Numbered from the stretch's first letter, positions 25,840 through 34,575 are shown. The stretch: 64,000 nucleotides of DNA from Desulfolutivibrio sulfodismutans DSM 3696 (GCF_013376455.1 NZ_CP045504.1:248001-312000); one strand, 5' to 3'. Notes: generated from the sequence alone by a model not told the origin. Numbers and translations are program-made.

Positions 25840-25868
25840 TTGACGGGCTGCTGCACACACGCTATTAA
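25840..25868 (+). promoter_or_regulatory. sigma-70 promoter of the ybjQ-like gene
   Basis: TTGACG (25840-25845), a 17-nt spacer and TATTAA (25863-25868) form a near-consensus promoter about 110 bp upstream of the YbjQ ATG. It sits right after the upstream terminator. Confidence 0.7.
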
Positions 25869-25981
25869 AGCATGTAAAATCAATACGATATGTGATGGCA
25901 GGATACTTGCTTGAGGGAAGTGAAGGCCAGGCTCCCTGGGGGGGGCGGCGGGATGGCCGGAGCACGTCCAAGGAGGATCCC

Positions 25982-26356
25982 ATGCTCTCATTTTTTGGCG
26001 GAACCGAGAAGAAGACCAGACGCACCGACGACCTCAAGCAGGGAAAAAGGCTGCAAAACGCCAAAGAGCTTTTCTATACGGGCAAGTTCCCCGTGGTGAC
26101 CACCCCGATCATCAAGGGCCGCAAGATCCGCCGGGTGCTCGGGCTGGTCAGCGGCCGGGGATTCGATTCCGAATGCGCGTTTTACGGTCTGACGGCCAGC
26201 GCCATCGACATCGGGGCCGACGCCATCATCGGCTATCAGGAGAACGTGGCCTTCCATCCGGACGGATCGCGCTATTTTTCCTGCTACGGGACGGCCGTGG
26301 TGCTGGAGAAGAATCCGCCCGCCAAGGCCCTGGGGGCCAAGGCGGTCATGCAGTAG
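25982..26356 (+). CDS. YbjQ/DUF74-family protein (124 aa)
   Basis: ATG 25982 has AAGGAGG upstream. The protein contains the YbjQ-type core: VVTTPIIKGRKIRRVLGLVSG, the conserved region where members pentamerise, and the helix AIDIGADAIIGYQ. An N-terminal extension of about 35 residues with basic character precedes it. YbjQ proteins are called heavy-metal-binding by structural annotation, but no biochemical role is settled. It has its own promoter and looks monocistronic. Confidence 0.75.
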   Translation: MLSFFGGTEKKTRRTDDLKQGKRLQNAKELFYTGKFPVVTTPIIKGRKIRRVLGLVSGRGFDSECAFYGLTASAIDIGADAIIGYQENVAFHPDGSRYFSCYGTAVVLEKNPPAKALGAKAVMQ

Positions 26357-26514
26357 GCCACGCCCGGTCCTTCCGGCCGCCACAGACGGGACTGGGGGGA
26401 GCGGGCGTCAACGGACCCGGGGGGCGATATGTCGGCGGCGCCATGTCAACGGGCGGCCCATAACCCCGACGGGTCACGGCGCGGCACGATCAGCCAGCGC
26501 CAAGGAGAGGATGC

Positions 26515-27093
26515 ATGTCACGCGCGCAAACGGGCATCTCCATGGTCCTGGCCGTGGCCGCGATCATGGTCGCCGCCGGGCCGTCCGCCCGGGCCGACGA
26601 TTACCGGCAGGGGGAATCCTATGTCGAAAAACGCGGCGGGGTCTACGGCACAAGCGGCGACAACGCCACCCGGTTGAGCTCCCAGGGCGGGGCGGCCGGG
26701 GTTTATGTGGCCAACGGCCTGGCCCTGGAGGCCGAGGGGCTTGGGTATACCACGGACCCGGCTGCGGCCAGCACGCCGGACGGCAGGCCCGTGGGACAGT
26801 CCGGAGAAACCGACGCCATGGGAACCAGCCTGCGGACCAAGTGGCACGTCGTACGCGGCAAGAAGGGCTCCCTGCACTTGGGGGCCGGGGCGGGCATCCT
26901 GTCCGGTGACGAGTCCGGCTTGGGCAAAAGTTCGATCAGCCAGACCAACAGCGCAGATCTGGGCATGAGCCTGAACATGAGCAAGTCCGTCAGCCTCAAG
27001 GCCCAGGCCCGCTATCAGAATATCGGCGGTATCGGCAGCTCGGGCACGACCGAGGCCATGGGCGGCAATGTGGGCCTGAAGATCAGTTTTTGA
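26515..27093 (+). CDS. small outer-membrane beta-barrel-like protein (192 aa)
   Basis: The start has AAGGAGAGG upstream. A signal peptide (core MVLAVAAIMVAAGPSARA) precedes a mature protein of about 165 residues made of alternating hydrophobic strands (GAAGVYVANGLALEAEGLGY, SLHLGAGAGILSG, SVSLKAQARYQNIGG). It ends in the C-terminal aromatic LKISF typical of outer-membrane beta-barrels. Size suggests an eight-stranded OmpW/opacity-like barrel. The function is unknown. Confidence 0.65.
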   Translation: MSRAQTGISMVLAVAAIMVAAGPSARADDYRQGESYVEKRGGVYGTSGDNATRLSSQGGAAGVYVANGLALEAEGLGYTTDPAAASTPDGRPVGQSGETDAMGTSLRTKWHVVRGKKGSLHLGAGAGILSGDESGLGKSSISQTNSADLGMSLNMSKSVSLKAQARYQNIGGIGSSGTTEAMGGNVGLKISF

Positions 27094-27241
27094 CGACCTC
27101 CGGGGGAATGCCCGTGGCGACGGACGGGCGTCCCCCGGCGGCGTTTGCGGTTTTGTGCGGCGACAAGGCCGGATGTGGGGCGTTTCGTGATGCAGGTTAT
27201 TTTTTGTCTTTCAGATCGCACCGATCCGAAGGGCCGACGCC

Positions 27242-27331
27242 TCAGCCCCGGATGCCCAGGCGGGGCAGGATGAACCGATTCAGGGCGTAAAACGCCGCAA
27301 AAATGACAACAAGGGTCAACAGGGTTTTCAC
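27242..27331 (-). CDS. 29-aa single-pass membrane microprotein
   Basis: GTG 27331 has AAAGGAG five bases upstream. It encodes KTLLTLVVIFAAFYALNRF followed by ILPRLGIRG: one membrane helix and a short basic tail. The ribosome-binding site, hydrophobic pattern and clean stop favour a real microprotein; its small size makes chance possible. It is convergent with the beta-barrel gene and divergent from the glutaminyl cyclase gene. Confidence 0.45.
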   Translation of the reverse strand: MKTLLTLVVIFAAFYALNRFILPRLGIRG

Positions 27332-27548
27332 TCGGACTCCTTTGCCCCCACCGCCTCGTGCCGGGGGGTTCGGTCGTGTCTGGGTTTTGCCGATGGCCGT
27401 ATCATAATCATCCCGTAAGCCCTGGCAAGTCGCCGGGCTGACAGTCGCCGGGCTGACCCGTGGCGCATCCGCCATTGCCTGGCGTTGCGCGGCGGGATAT
27501 CTGTGTTCGCGACGCCCGGGCGCAGGTGTGGCGGCCATCGGGGACGGG

Positions 27549-28397
27549 ATGGATTTCGGGCAAGGGGGCATGGGCATGGGTGTTTTGTCGCGCACGGCAT
27601 GGGTTTTTCTTTTTTTCGCCATCTGTCTGGCGGGCGGGGGCGTCCCCGAAAGGCTCGACGCCGCAGACGCCACGCCGGTCATCGGCTGGCGCGTGGCCGG
27701 GCGGCATCCCCATGATCCGGACGCCTTCACCCAGGGGCTGTGCCTGCGCAGCGGCGGGCGGTTCTACGAGAGCACGGGTCGCTACGGGAGCTCCAGCCTG
27801 CGTGTGGTCGATCCGGCCACGGGCCGGGTGCGTGTGCGCCGCAACCTGCCCGCCGCCTATTTCGGCGAGGGGCTGGAGGAGTACGGTGGACGGCTGTACC
27901 AGCTGACCTGGCGGGAAAATACGGTGTTCGTCTTCGACGCCGCCACCCTGGACGCCCTCGGGCAAAAGCCGCTGGCCACCGAGGGCTGGGGCATCTGCCA
28001 TGACGGAACCTCGTTCGTCGTAAGCGACGGTACCTCGGTCCTGCGGCGCTACGACCAGGACACCTTCGCCCCCGGAGGGCGCATCCGGGTGGCCGACCAG
28101 GGCGTCCCCGTGGAGGCCCTCAACGAATTGGAATGTGTCGACGGCCGCATCCTGGCCAACGTGTGGCAGACGGACCTCGTGGCGGTCATCGATCCCGGCG
28201 ACGGCCGGGTCGTGGCCTGGCTGGATCTTTCGGGCCTGCGGGCGCTGATGCCGCCGCTTCCCCCGGAAGCCGTGGCCAACGGCCTGGCCCGCGATCCGGA
28301 TACCGGCCGGTTGTGGGTCACGGGGAAACTGTGGCCGAACATGTTTGAACTGGAGCTGGCCCCGCTGCCCCAGGTCGGGGGAAAGGAAGCGCCATGA
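27549..28397 (+). CDS. glutaminyl-peptide cyclotransferase (bacterial beta-propeller type)
   Basis: The mature protein matches the glutamine cyclotransferase family: HDPDAFTQGLCLRSGGRFYES, YFGEGLEEYGGRLYQLTW, LNELECVDGRILANVW and ANGLARDPDTGRLWVTGKLW are the characteristic repeats. It forms N-terminal pyroglutamate on peptides. A signal peptide (RTAWVFLFFAICLAGG) predicts export. The start is uncertain: ATG 27549 after GGGGA is preferred, with ATG 27570/27576 or GTG 27528 possible. It overlaps the next small gene by 4 nt (ATGA). Confidence 0.85.
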   Translation: MDFGQGGMGMGVLSRTAWVFLFFAICLAGGGVPERLDAADATPVIGWRVAGRHPHDPDAFTQGLCLRSGGRFYESTGRYGSSSLRVVDPATGRVRVRRNLPAAYFGEGLEEYGGRLYQLTWRENTVFVFDAATLDALGQKPLATEGWGICHDGTSFVVSDGTSVLRRYDQDTFAPGGRIRVADQGVPVEALNELECVDGRILANVWQTDLVAVIDPGDGRVVAWLDLSGLRALMPPLPPEAVANGLARDPDTGRLWVTGKLWPNMFELELAPLPQVGGKEAP

Positions 28398-28636
28398 AAG
28401 CCCGCTGCAAGGTCTGCCGCTATTGGCAGGGCCCGATCACCGCCAACGAGCGGTATTGTCCGCCCGAGGACGTCCTGGCCCATGAATGGGGCTTCTGCCG
28501 CCGCTACGCCCCGCGCCCGGCCGTGGAGGCCATGGAGAACGCCCGGGGCAAGTCGTTCGTCGCCGTGTGGCCCGAGACCCGGGCCACGGATGTGTGCGGC
28601 GATTTCAAGATGCTGGTGCTGGCAAAGGAAGGGTGA
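28394..28636 (+). CDS. small Cys-rich protein, possible zinc-binding (80 aa)
   Basis: The ATG overlaps the cyclotransferase stop as ATGA, indicating translational coupling. Five Cys are visible: CKVCRYW near the N-terminus, then YCPPE, FCRRY and VCGDF. The pattern suggests a compact zinc or Fe-S site. No family was recognised. Confidence 0.6.
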   Translation: MKARCKVCRYWQGPITANERYCPPEDVLAHEWGFCRRYAPRPAVEAMENARGKSFVAVWPETRATDVCGDFKMLVLAKEG

Positions 28637-28767
28637 GCCCGGGGGCTTTCCCAGGCAGGCATGAACCCGTTGCGGCCGGGCCTTCGGCAGGACTTCCGGC
28701 CCTGGAATGCCTCGGGGCGGGGCTGTTGCGGGGGCTTGGGAAATGTTGCGGCGTGGTGAACGCGGGC

Positions 28768-29610
28768 TTAGGCCTTGTTCTTGCGGCCGCTTTTTTTCTT
28801 TCCCGGCAGGGGCCGCGACGCGGCGAAGACGTTTTTGCTGGCCGTCAGGTAGAGGGCCGCGCCGATAAGGATCATGGGCAGGCTCAAAATCTGGCCCATG
28901 GTCATCCAGCCAAAGAGCAGATAGCCGAGCTGCGCGTCGGGCACCCGCACGAATTCCACCGTGAACCGGAACAGGCCGTAAAATCCCAGAAAGAGTCCCG
29001 TGACCGTTCCCGTGGGCCGGGGCCTTCCCGAATACAGCCACAGGATGGCGAAAAGGGCCAGGCCTTCGAGTCCGGCCTCGTAGAGCTGGGAGGGATGGCG
29101 CGGCAGGCTGCCCGCCCGGGGGTCGGGAAAGACCATGCCCCACGGCAGGTCCGTGGGCTTGCCCCACAGTTCGGCGTTGATGAAGTTGCCGATGCGTCCG
29201 GCGAAAAGCCCCAGGGGGGCCAGGGGCGAGGTGAAATCGGACACGGCCAGAAACGTCCGGCCGGTCTTTTTGCCGAAATACCAGAACACCGCGCACATCC
29301 CCAGGGCTCCACCGTGAAACGACATGCCCCCCTGCCAGACCTTGAAGAGCAGCAGCGGGTCATGCACAAGGCCCATGAAATCGTAGAAAAGCACATAGCC
29401 CACCCGGCCGCCCACCACCACCCCCAGCACGCAGTAGGTGATGAGGTCGTCCACCAGGGCCGGGGTCCAGCCCGACTCCGGCCGGGCGGCCCGGTGTCGG
29501 CCCAGAAGCCAGGCCGCCGTGAAGCCCAGAAGGTACATGAGCCCGTACCAGCGCACGGACAGGGGGCCGATCTGTACGGCCACGGGGTCGATGACGGGGA
29601 AGACGATCAC
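28768..29610 (-). CDS. lgt: prolipoprotein diacylglyceryl transferase
   Basis: The inner-membrane enzyme that adds diacylglycerol to lipobox Cys. The GTG start at 29610 gives the usual IVFPVIDPVAVQIGPLSVRW N-terminus with AAGGA about 10 nt upstream; the TTG at 29634 is less likely. About seven membrane helices, the essential GMSFHGGALG loop, and the Lgt signature GRIGNFINAELWG are present, as is the Tyr/Arg region (RHPSQLYEAGLEG). It ends in a basic tail. It lies 13 bp behind the TPR/pseudo-receiver gene and is probably cotranscribed with it. Confidence 0.94.
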   Translation of the reverse strand: MIVFPVIDPVAVQIGPLSVRWYGLMYLLGFTAAWLLGRHRAARPESGWTPALVDDLITYCVLGVVVGGRVGYVLFYDFMGLVHDPLLLFKVWQGGMSFHGGALGMCAVFWYFGKKTGRTFLAVSDFTSPLAPLGLFAGRIGNFINAELWGKPTDLPWGMVFPDPRAGSLPRHPSQLYEAGLEGLALFAILWLYSGRPRPTGTVTGLFLGFYGLFRFTVEFVRVPDAQLGYLLFGWMTMGQILSLPMILIGAALYLTASKNVFAASRPLPGKKKSGRKNKA

Positions 29611-29623
29611 GCGCGGGGAATCC

Positions 29624-30973
29624 TTATGCCTCAAGGCGTTGCGTTTCGATTTCTCGTAGAAAGGCGGCGGCCTTTTTCGAATCGGGATTGAACTCCAGGG
29701 CCTTTCTCAGATAATCCTTGGCCAACTCGTTTTTTCCCGCCCGGCGGAAGATGGCGGCGATGTTCAGGCACACCGGCTCACCGGCCTTGTAGATGTCGGG
29801 GCTCAAGGAAAGGGCCTTGGTCATGAAGTTGTAGGCGTCCAGGAGTTGGCGCCCTTCCATGTGGGCCATGGCGATGTTGTAATAGAGGTTGCCGTCGACG
29901 GGCGAGATCTTGAGGGCCTTGCGGTATTCCGTGATGGCGTCTTCCCAGCGGCCCTGCTTGCGCAGGGTGATCCCCAGGCGGTTGAAGGTCTCGATATCGC
30001 CTCTGTCCAAAAATCCCTTCTTGGCCTCAAGCGTGCGGCGCAGGTATCGCTCGGACAGTTCCGGAGCCACGTCCAGGCAGATCTGGGCGATTTCCCGGGA
30101 GACCCGGCTTAAGGATTCCATGGCCTCCCGCGTGGCGACCTTGATGGCCTCGTCGAAAACCAGCTTGGCCTTTCCCGTGTCGCCCAGTCGGATGTATCCG
30201 TTGCCGATGTCGATCTTGCGGTCCACATTGAGCGGGCTCAGTTTGTCCAGGCGCTCCAGCAGCCGGATTTCCTCGGCGGTGTTGCCGGTCTCCCTGTGCA
30301 GGGCGGCGATCTTTTTCAAGGGTTCGAGGAAGAGCTTGGCGCTTTTTTCGGCCAGCTTGTAGCTTTCCAGGGCCTGGTCGATTTTTCCCTGCCCTTTGAG
30401 GGCGTCGCCCTGAAGGATCAGTCCGGCCGGGCTTTGGGCCTTGATCTCCAGCACCAGGCGGGCCTTCTCCTCGGCGTCCTGGTACTGGCCAATGGCCAAA
30501 AGCTTCTTGCCCTCGTCGATGAGCTCGCCGATCTGCCCACGGGGTTTGACGGTGAAGGCGATTTTTTCGATGAGGGTGTCCGGGGCGATGGGCTTGGTGA
30601 TGATGTTGTCGGCCCCCACCTCGTGCAAGAGGATCAGCTTTTCCCGCTCCATCTCGGTGGTCAGGACCACGAAGAGCACGTCAGGTTGGTCCTGCTTGAC
30701 GTATTTGATGATGTCCGTGGTGGGTTTCCCGGCCAGTTCGCGTTCGATGAAAACCAGGAGCCGATGCCCCCTGGACCGATACATCTTGATGACCTGTTGC
30801 AGTTCCTGCAGGGTGTAGGCGTTGAGGACGCAGTCGTCCTTCACGGACAGATGCCGGGTCAGGGTGCCGCGAAGGTTCTTGTTGAACAGGGCGTCGGCGC
30901 TCGCCGCCACAAGCAGTCCGCGCTGGGTGGCGAGAAATTCCCGGACGTCTTCGTCGTATGGTTTGGGCTTCAT
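29624..30973 (-). CDS. pseudo-receiver + TPR repeat protein (449 aa)
   Basis: Start MKPKPYDEDVREF is at 30973. Residues 15-135 have the CheY-like fold with the conserved Thr (VVLTTE) and Lys (IITKPIA), but the phospho-acceptor position is Glu77 (LVFIERE) instead of Asp. This suggests a constitutive or non-phosphorylated receiver. Residues 150-445 contain about eight TPR-type helix pairs (LAIGQYQDAEEKARLVLEI, LGITLRKQGRWEDAITEYRK, KNELAKDYLRKALEFNPDSK), a protein-interaction scaffold. There is no DNA-binding domain. It precedes lgt. Confidence 0.8.
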   Translation of the reverse strand: MKPKPYDEDVREFLATQRGLLVAASADALFNKNLRGTLTRHLSVKDDCVLNAYTLQELQQVIKMYRSRGHRLLVFIERELAGKPTTDIIKYVKQDQPDVLFVVLTTEMEREKLILLHEVGADNIITKPIAPDTLIEKIAFTVKPRGQIGELIDEGKKLLAIGQYQDAEEKARLVLEIKAQSPAGLILQGDALKGQGKIDQALESYKLAEKSAKLFLEPLKKIAALHRETGNTAEEIRLLERLDKLSPLNVDRKIDIGNGYIRLGDTGKAKLVFDEAIKVATREAMESLSRVSREIAQICLDVAPELSERYLRRTLEAKKGFLDRGDIETFNRLGITLRKQGRWEDAITEYRKALKISPVDGNLYYNIAMAHMEGRQLLDAYNFMTKALSLSPDIYKAGEPVCLNIAAIFRRAGKNELAKDYLRKALEFNPDSKKAAAFLREIETQRLEA

Positions 30974-31048
30974 GAGCTGTACTCTCGAAACGTCATGTGG
31001 AGCGCCTGCGGGCTGGCGTGTCCGCATTGGATGGGCATGGGGCGGCGC

Positions 31049-31885
31049 TCACCCGGCAAACCGTTTGAATTCGTCATCGTCGATGGAAAATTCATGTTCA
31101 GGGCCGGGGAAGCGGCCTTCCCGGACCTCGGCCGCATAGCGCGCCAGGGCCTCCCGGGAGGCCGTTCCCAGTTGGGCGAAATTTTTGACGAACCGGGGGG
31201 TGAAACGGTCGAAGAGCCCCAGGACGTCGTGATAGACCAATACCTGGCCGTCGCAGTCCCGGCCCGCGCCGATGCCGATGGTGGGCACGGGCAGTTCCCG
31301 GGTGACCACCTGGGCCACCCGGGCCGGGATGGCCTCCAGCACCACGGCGAAGCATCCGGCCTCGGCCACGATCCGGGCGTCCTCCAGAAGATGTGCGGCC
31401 TCGGCGGCCGTCTTGGACTGGACCTTGAAACCGCCCAGCCGGGCCACCTGCTGGGGCCGAAGCCCCACATGGCCCATGACCGGGATGCCCGCGTCCACCA
31501 TGGCCCGGATTTGGGGGGCCGTCTCCCGGCCGCCCTCGATCTTGACGGCCTGGGCCCGGCCTTCCTTGAGAAACCGTCCGGCGTTTCGCACCGCCTCGGG
31601 CACCGAAACCTGGTAGGACAGAAAGGGCATGTCCCCCACCACCAGGGCGTGATTCGTCCCCCGGGCCACGGCCTTGGTGTGGTGGAGCATCTCGTCCATG
31701 GTCACGGACAGGGTGTCGTCATGGCCGAGGACCACCATGGCCAGGGAATCGCCCACCAACAGGACGTCCATTCCGGCCTCGTCGGCGATTCGGGCTGAGG
31801 CGTAGTCATAGGCGGTCATCACCGCCAGCTTGCGGTTGCCCTTGGCAGCCAGAATCTCCGGCACAGTGACGCGTTTGCCAGACAT
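31049..31885 (-). CDS. panB: 3-methyl-2-oxobutanoate hydroxymethyltransferase (ketopantoate synthase)
   Basis: The start MSGKRVTVPEIL at 31885 has AAGGAG upstream. All PanB hallmarks are present: VMTAYDYASARIADEAG, the metal-binding VGDSLAMVVLGHDDTL, KIEGGRETAPQIRAMVDAG, VMGHVGLRPQQ with VLEAIP, and TIGIGAGRDCDGQVLVYHD. At 278 aa the length is normal. It makes ketopantoate for CoA synthesis from 2-oxoisovalerate. It lies 75 bp upstream of the TPR gene on the same strand. Confidence 0.95.
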   Translation of the reverse strand: MSGKRVTVPEILAAKGNRKLAVMTAYDYASARIADEAGMDVLLVGDSLAMVVLGHDDTLSVTMDEMLHHTKAVARGTNHALVVGDMPFLSYQVSVPEAVRNAGRFLKEGRAQAVKIEGGRETAPQIRAMVDAGIPVMGHVGLRPQQVARLGGFKVQSKTAAEAAHLLEDARIVAEAGCFAVVLEAIPARVAQVVTRELPVPTIGIGAGRDCDGQVLVYHDVLGLFDRFTPRFVKNFAQLGTASREALARYAAEVREGRFPGPEHEFSIDDDEFKRFAG

Positions 31886-32082
31886 GACGCAACTCCTTGC
31901 CGCTGCAACCGGAACGGGGCGCATGGCCGTTTCAGGCGGCCGCCCCGTTGCTGGCGCAGGCGCGCACCTGAAGGCCTACCCGATTTTAGGACACTTGTCT
32001 CGCCTGGAAAAAGCGTCGTCGCGGCTGGTCCCGGTCGAGGCGACCTTGCCTTGCCCCCGGGTTTTGCCTACATGATCCGGCC

Positions 32083-32670
32083 ATGCGAAACATTTCCGAA
32101 AACCGTCTGGAGCGCATCCGCCAGGTTGTGGCCGCCCGCCAGAAGGATTTGGCCCTGGTTTTGGACAACATTCATGACCCGCACAATGTGTCGGCCATAT
32201 TGCGAAGCTGCGACGCCTTCGGCGTGCCCCGGGTCCATCTGCATTATACCACGACGGCCTTTCCGCATCTGGGCAAGAAGTCGTCGGCCTCGGCCAAAAA
32301 ATGGGTGGAGTGCGTGCGCCACGCCGATACCGCCGCCCTGGCCGCACGCCTGGACATCGACGGCCTGCGGCTGGTGTCCACGGGGTTTGGGCCCCGGGCC
32401 GTGCCGCTGTGCGAGTGGGACTTCACCAAGCCCACGGCCATCGTGTTCGGCAACGAGCACAGCGGCGTCTGTCCCGAACTGGCCCGGTATGTGGCGGCGG
32501 AGATGTACATCCCCATGCGCGGCATGGTGCAAAGCTTGAACGTCTCCGTGGCCGCCGCCGTCATTTTGCATGAGGCCCAGCGCCAGCGGACGGCAGCGGG
32601 CATGTACGACCGTCCGTCGTATGCCCCGGAAGAGATTGAGGCGCTGGTTGCGATGTGGCGGGAGAAGTAG
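32083..32670 (+). CDS. trmH: SpoU/TrmH-family RNA 2'-O-ribose methyltransferase (195 aa)
   Basis: Contains the SPOUT motifs 1-3: NIHDPHNVSAILRSCDAFGV, AIVFGNEHSGVCPEL and IPMRGMVQSLNVSVAAAV, forming the knotted SAM site. It is of the size and order of TrmH, which modifies G18 of tRNA; other SpoU targets cannot be excluded. Its last 110 bp overlap the 3' end of the convergent MFS gene. The ribosome-binding site is weak. Confidence 0.87.
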   Translation: MRNISENRLERIRQVVAARQKDLALVLDNIHDPHNVSAILRSCDAFGVPRVHLHYTTTAFPHLGKKSSASAKKWVECVRHADTAALAARLDIDGLRLVSTGFGPRAVPLCEWDFTKPTAIVFGNEHSGVCPELARYVAAEMYIPMRGMVQSLNVSVAAAVILHEAQRQRTAAGMYDRPSYAPEEIEALVAMWREK

Positions 32671-34048
32671 ACGCCACAGGGGCCTTTTTGGCCAGAAAGG
32701 CCATGGCCGCGCCGATAAGGCCCAGGATGCCGAAGGCCGTAAACAGCGTGCGCATGGCCGCCAGGTACTCCCCGATGACCTCCGGCCCAAGAGGGTGGTT
32801 GCCCACATACCGGGCGATGACCACCGTGACCACCGCCATGCAGGCGGTCATGCCCATGGTCCGCGACTGGCCGGACATGGCCGAGGCCACGCCGTAGCGC
32901 GACGGGTCCACGGCGGACATGAGCACCACCATGCTCGGCGTGGAAAAAATGCCGATGCCAAGCCCCACCACGGACAAAACCCCGATCACCGCGGCCGTGC
33001 CGCTTTGGGCCGAAAGGGCGGCGGCGGCGAGCACCCCCAGGGCGGCCAGCCCGGCCCCGGTCCCGGACAGGAGATGGACGGGGGATTTGTCGGTCAGGCG
33101 GCCGATGACGGGAGACACGAGGCACTGGATGACCGGCTGGACGGCCAGGATCAGTCCGGCCTGGGCCGGGGTCATGGCGCGCGCGTATTGCAGATAAAGG
33201 CTTAGGAGAAACGAGACCCCGAAGGCGGCGCAGGACACGATGCACATGGCGGCCACGCCAAGCGAAAAGGCCCTGTTGGCGGAAAACAGGTCGAGATGCA
33301 AAAGGGGCGTCGCCGTGCGGCGTTCGATGGCGATGAATGCCGCCAGGGCCAGGACGCCCAGGCCAAGCCCCCACCAGCCCAGGGATGTCTCCAGATGCGC
33401 GCTGCCGAAGACCAGAAGCCCGATGCCCGCCGCGCTGCTGACCGCGCCCCACCAGTCGAAACGCGCCCCCGGGGCGGGCGACAGCCGCCAGGAGAGGTTT
33501 TTCAGGCAGACCAGAAGGGCCACGGCGCAGGGGGCCATGCCCAGATAAAACACCCAGCGCCAGCCAAGGCCCGAGGCGATGATCCCGCCCAGGACCGGGC
33601 CTGCCGAAATGCCCAAGAATATCCCGGCCACGCTGATCCCCAGGGCCCGGCCCCGCTCCTCGGCGGGGAAGGCGTCATACAAAAGGGCCAGCCCGGTGGC
33701 CAGGGTCATGGCCCCGCCCAGGGCCTGAACGCCCCGGATCACCAAAAACAGCTCCATGGTCGGGGACATGGTCAGGGCCAGGGCGCTCGTGGCGAAGAGC
33801 ATGAGGCCGATGAGGAACACCCCGCCCCGGCCGCAGATGTCCCCGGCCCGGCCGAACGGCAGAAGAAACATGGCGTTGACGCACAAAAAAACGGACTCGA
33901 CGAGGCTTAAGGAGATGGCTGAGGCGGCGTATTCCCGGCCGATGGCCGGGAGGCAGACCCCCACGGCCGACAGCATAAACGGCACCGCGAACTGGGTGGC
34001 GACCACGGCGAATAAAACAGCCCATTTTCTGGAACGGTTGTGAATCAT
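32561..34048 (-). CDS. MFS drug transporter, DHA2/EmrB-like (495 aa)
   Basis: The start MIHNRSRKWAVLF at 34048 overlaps the MarR stop as ATGA. About 13-14 membrane helices are predicted. The MFS motif A-like loop is LPFGRAGDICGRGG, and motif C-like GISAGPVLGGIIASGLGWRW lies in the fifth helix, as in drug antiporters. A C-terminal Ser/Pro-rich tail (VASTSPATSQPAPQ) is encoded entirely in the region overlapping trmH. The MarR-type repressor upstream suggests induction by a toxic compound that the pump exports. Confidence 0.87.
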   Translation of the reverse strand: MIHNRSRKWAVLFAVVATQFAVPFMLSAVGVCLPAIGREYAASAISLSLVESVFLCVNAMFLLPFGRAGDICGRGGVFLIGLMLFATSALALTMSPTMELFLVIRGVQALGGAMTLATGLALLYDAFPAEERGRALGISVAGIFLGISAGPVLGGIIASGLGWRWVFYLGMAPCAVALLVCLKNLSWRLSPAPGARFDWWGAVSSAAGIGLLVFGSAHLETSLGWWGLGLGVLALAAFIAIERRTATPLLHLDLFSANRAFSLGVAAMCIVSCAAFGVSFLLSLYLQYARAMTPAQAGLILAVQPVIQCLVSPVIGRLTDKSPVHLLSGTGAGLAALGVLAAAALSAQSGTAAVIGVLSVVGLGIGIFSTPSMVVLMSAVDPSRYGVASAMSGQSRTMGMTACMAVVTVVIARYVGNHPLGPEVIGEYLAAMRTLFTAFGILGLIGAAMAFLAKKAPVASTSPATSQPAPQSLPGHTTDGRTCPLPSAGAGPHAK

Positions 34049-34506
34049 GAATCCTCTCGCGTCAGCGCGTCTTCGAGGTTGGCGGCCATGTCGGCCAAAA
34101 TGCCAAGGGCCAACTCCCGGCGTACCGGGTCGAACCCCTGGAACAGGGCCTGGTTGTGGTCCTTGAGCACGGCAAAGAGCCCTTGCGCCAGATCGAGGGT
34201 TTTTTGCGTCGGAGAGACGAGTTTCTGGCGGCGGTCGCGTTCGTCTTCGAACCGATTCACATAGCCCCGTTTTTCCAATTCGAAGAGCGTCCTGGCCGTC
34301 GCCGCCGGGTCCACCTTGAGGCTCTTGCACAGGGCGTCCTGGGGCTGGCCCGGCCGGTCCAGCACCTCGAGCAGCACCCCGATCCAGCCGCGTTTGAGCC
34401 CGAGCTCCCGCATGCGGGGGGCCAGAAAGGCGGCCGAGAGACGGTGCAGCACAGCCAGGTGGTGGCCGGGGGCCTTGTGTCGGCACAGGGCCAAATTACA
34501 GGGCAT
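34045..34506 (-). CDS. MarR-family transcriptional regulator (153 aa)
   Basis: Winged-helix protein with recognition region LCKSLKVDPAATARTLFELEKRGYVNR followed by the wing DERDRRQKLVSPT, typical of MarR. ATG 34506 has AAGGA upstream. It is the first gene of a two-gene operon with the MFS pump. A TTGACTTGTCAA inverted repeat between its promoter and start is a likely autoregulatory operator. Confidence 0.88.
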   Translation of the reverse strand: MPCNLALCRHKAPGHHLAVLHRLSAAFLAPRMRELGLKRGWIGVLLEVLDRPGQPQDALCKSLKVDPAATARTLFELEKRGYVNRFEDERDRRQKLVSPTQKTLDLAQGLFAVLKDHNQALFQGFDPVRRELALGILADMAANLEDALTREDS

Positions 34507-34522
34507 GGCGATCCTTTTTTAG

Positions 34523-34575
34523 TTGACTTGTCAATTGTTGTCGTCGTCAATAGTCATGCCATTTCCGGTTGTCAA
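34523..34575 (-). promoter_or_regulatory. promoter and putative operator of the marR-MFS operon
   Basis: On the minus strand TTGACA (34575-34570), a 17-nt spacer and TATTGA (34552-34547) make a near-consensus sigma-70 promoter. Downstream, at 34534-34523, TTGAC-2-GTCAA-type arms form an inverted repeat (TTGACTTGTCAA on the plus strand) in the transcribed leader. This is the expected place for repressor blockage. Confidence 0.78.
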
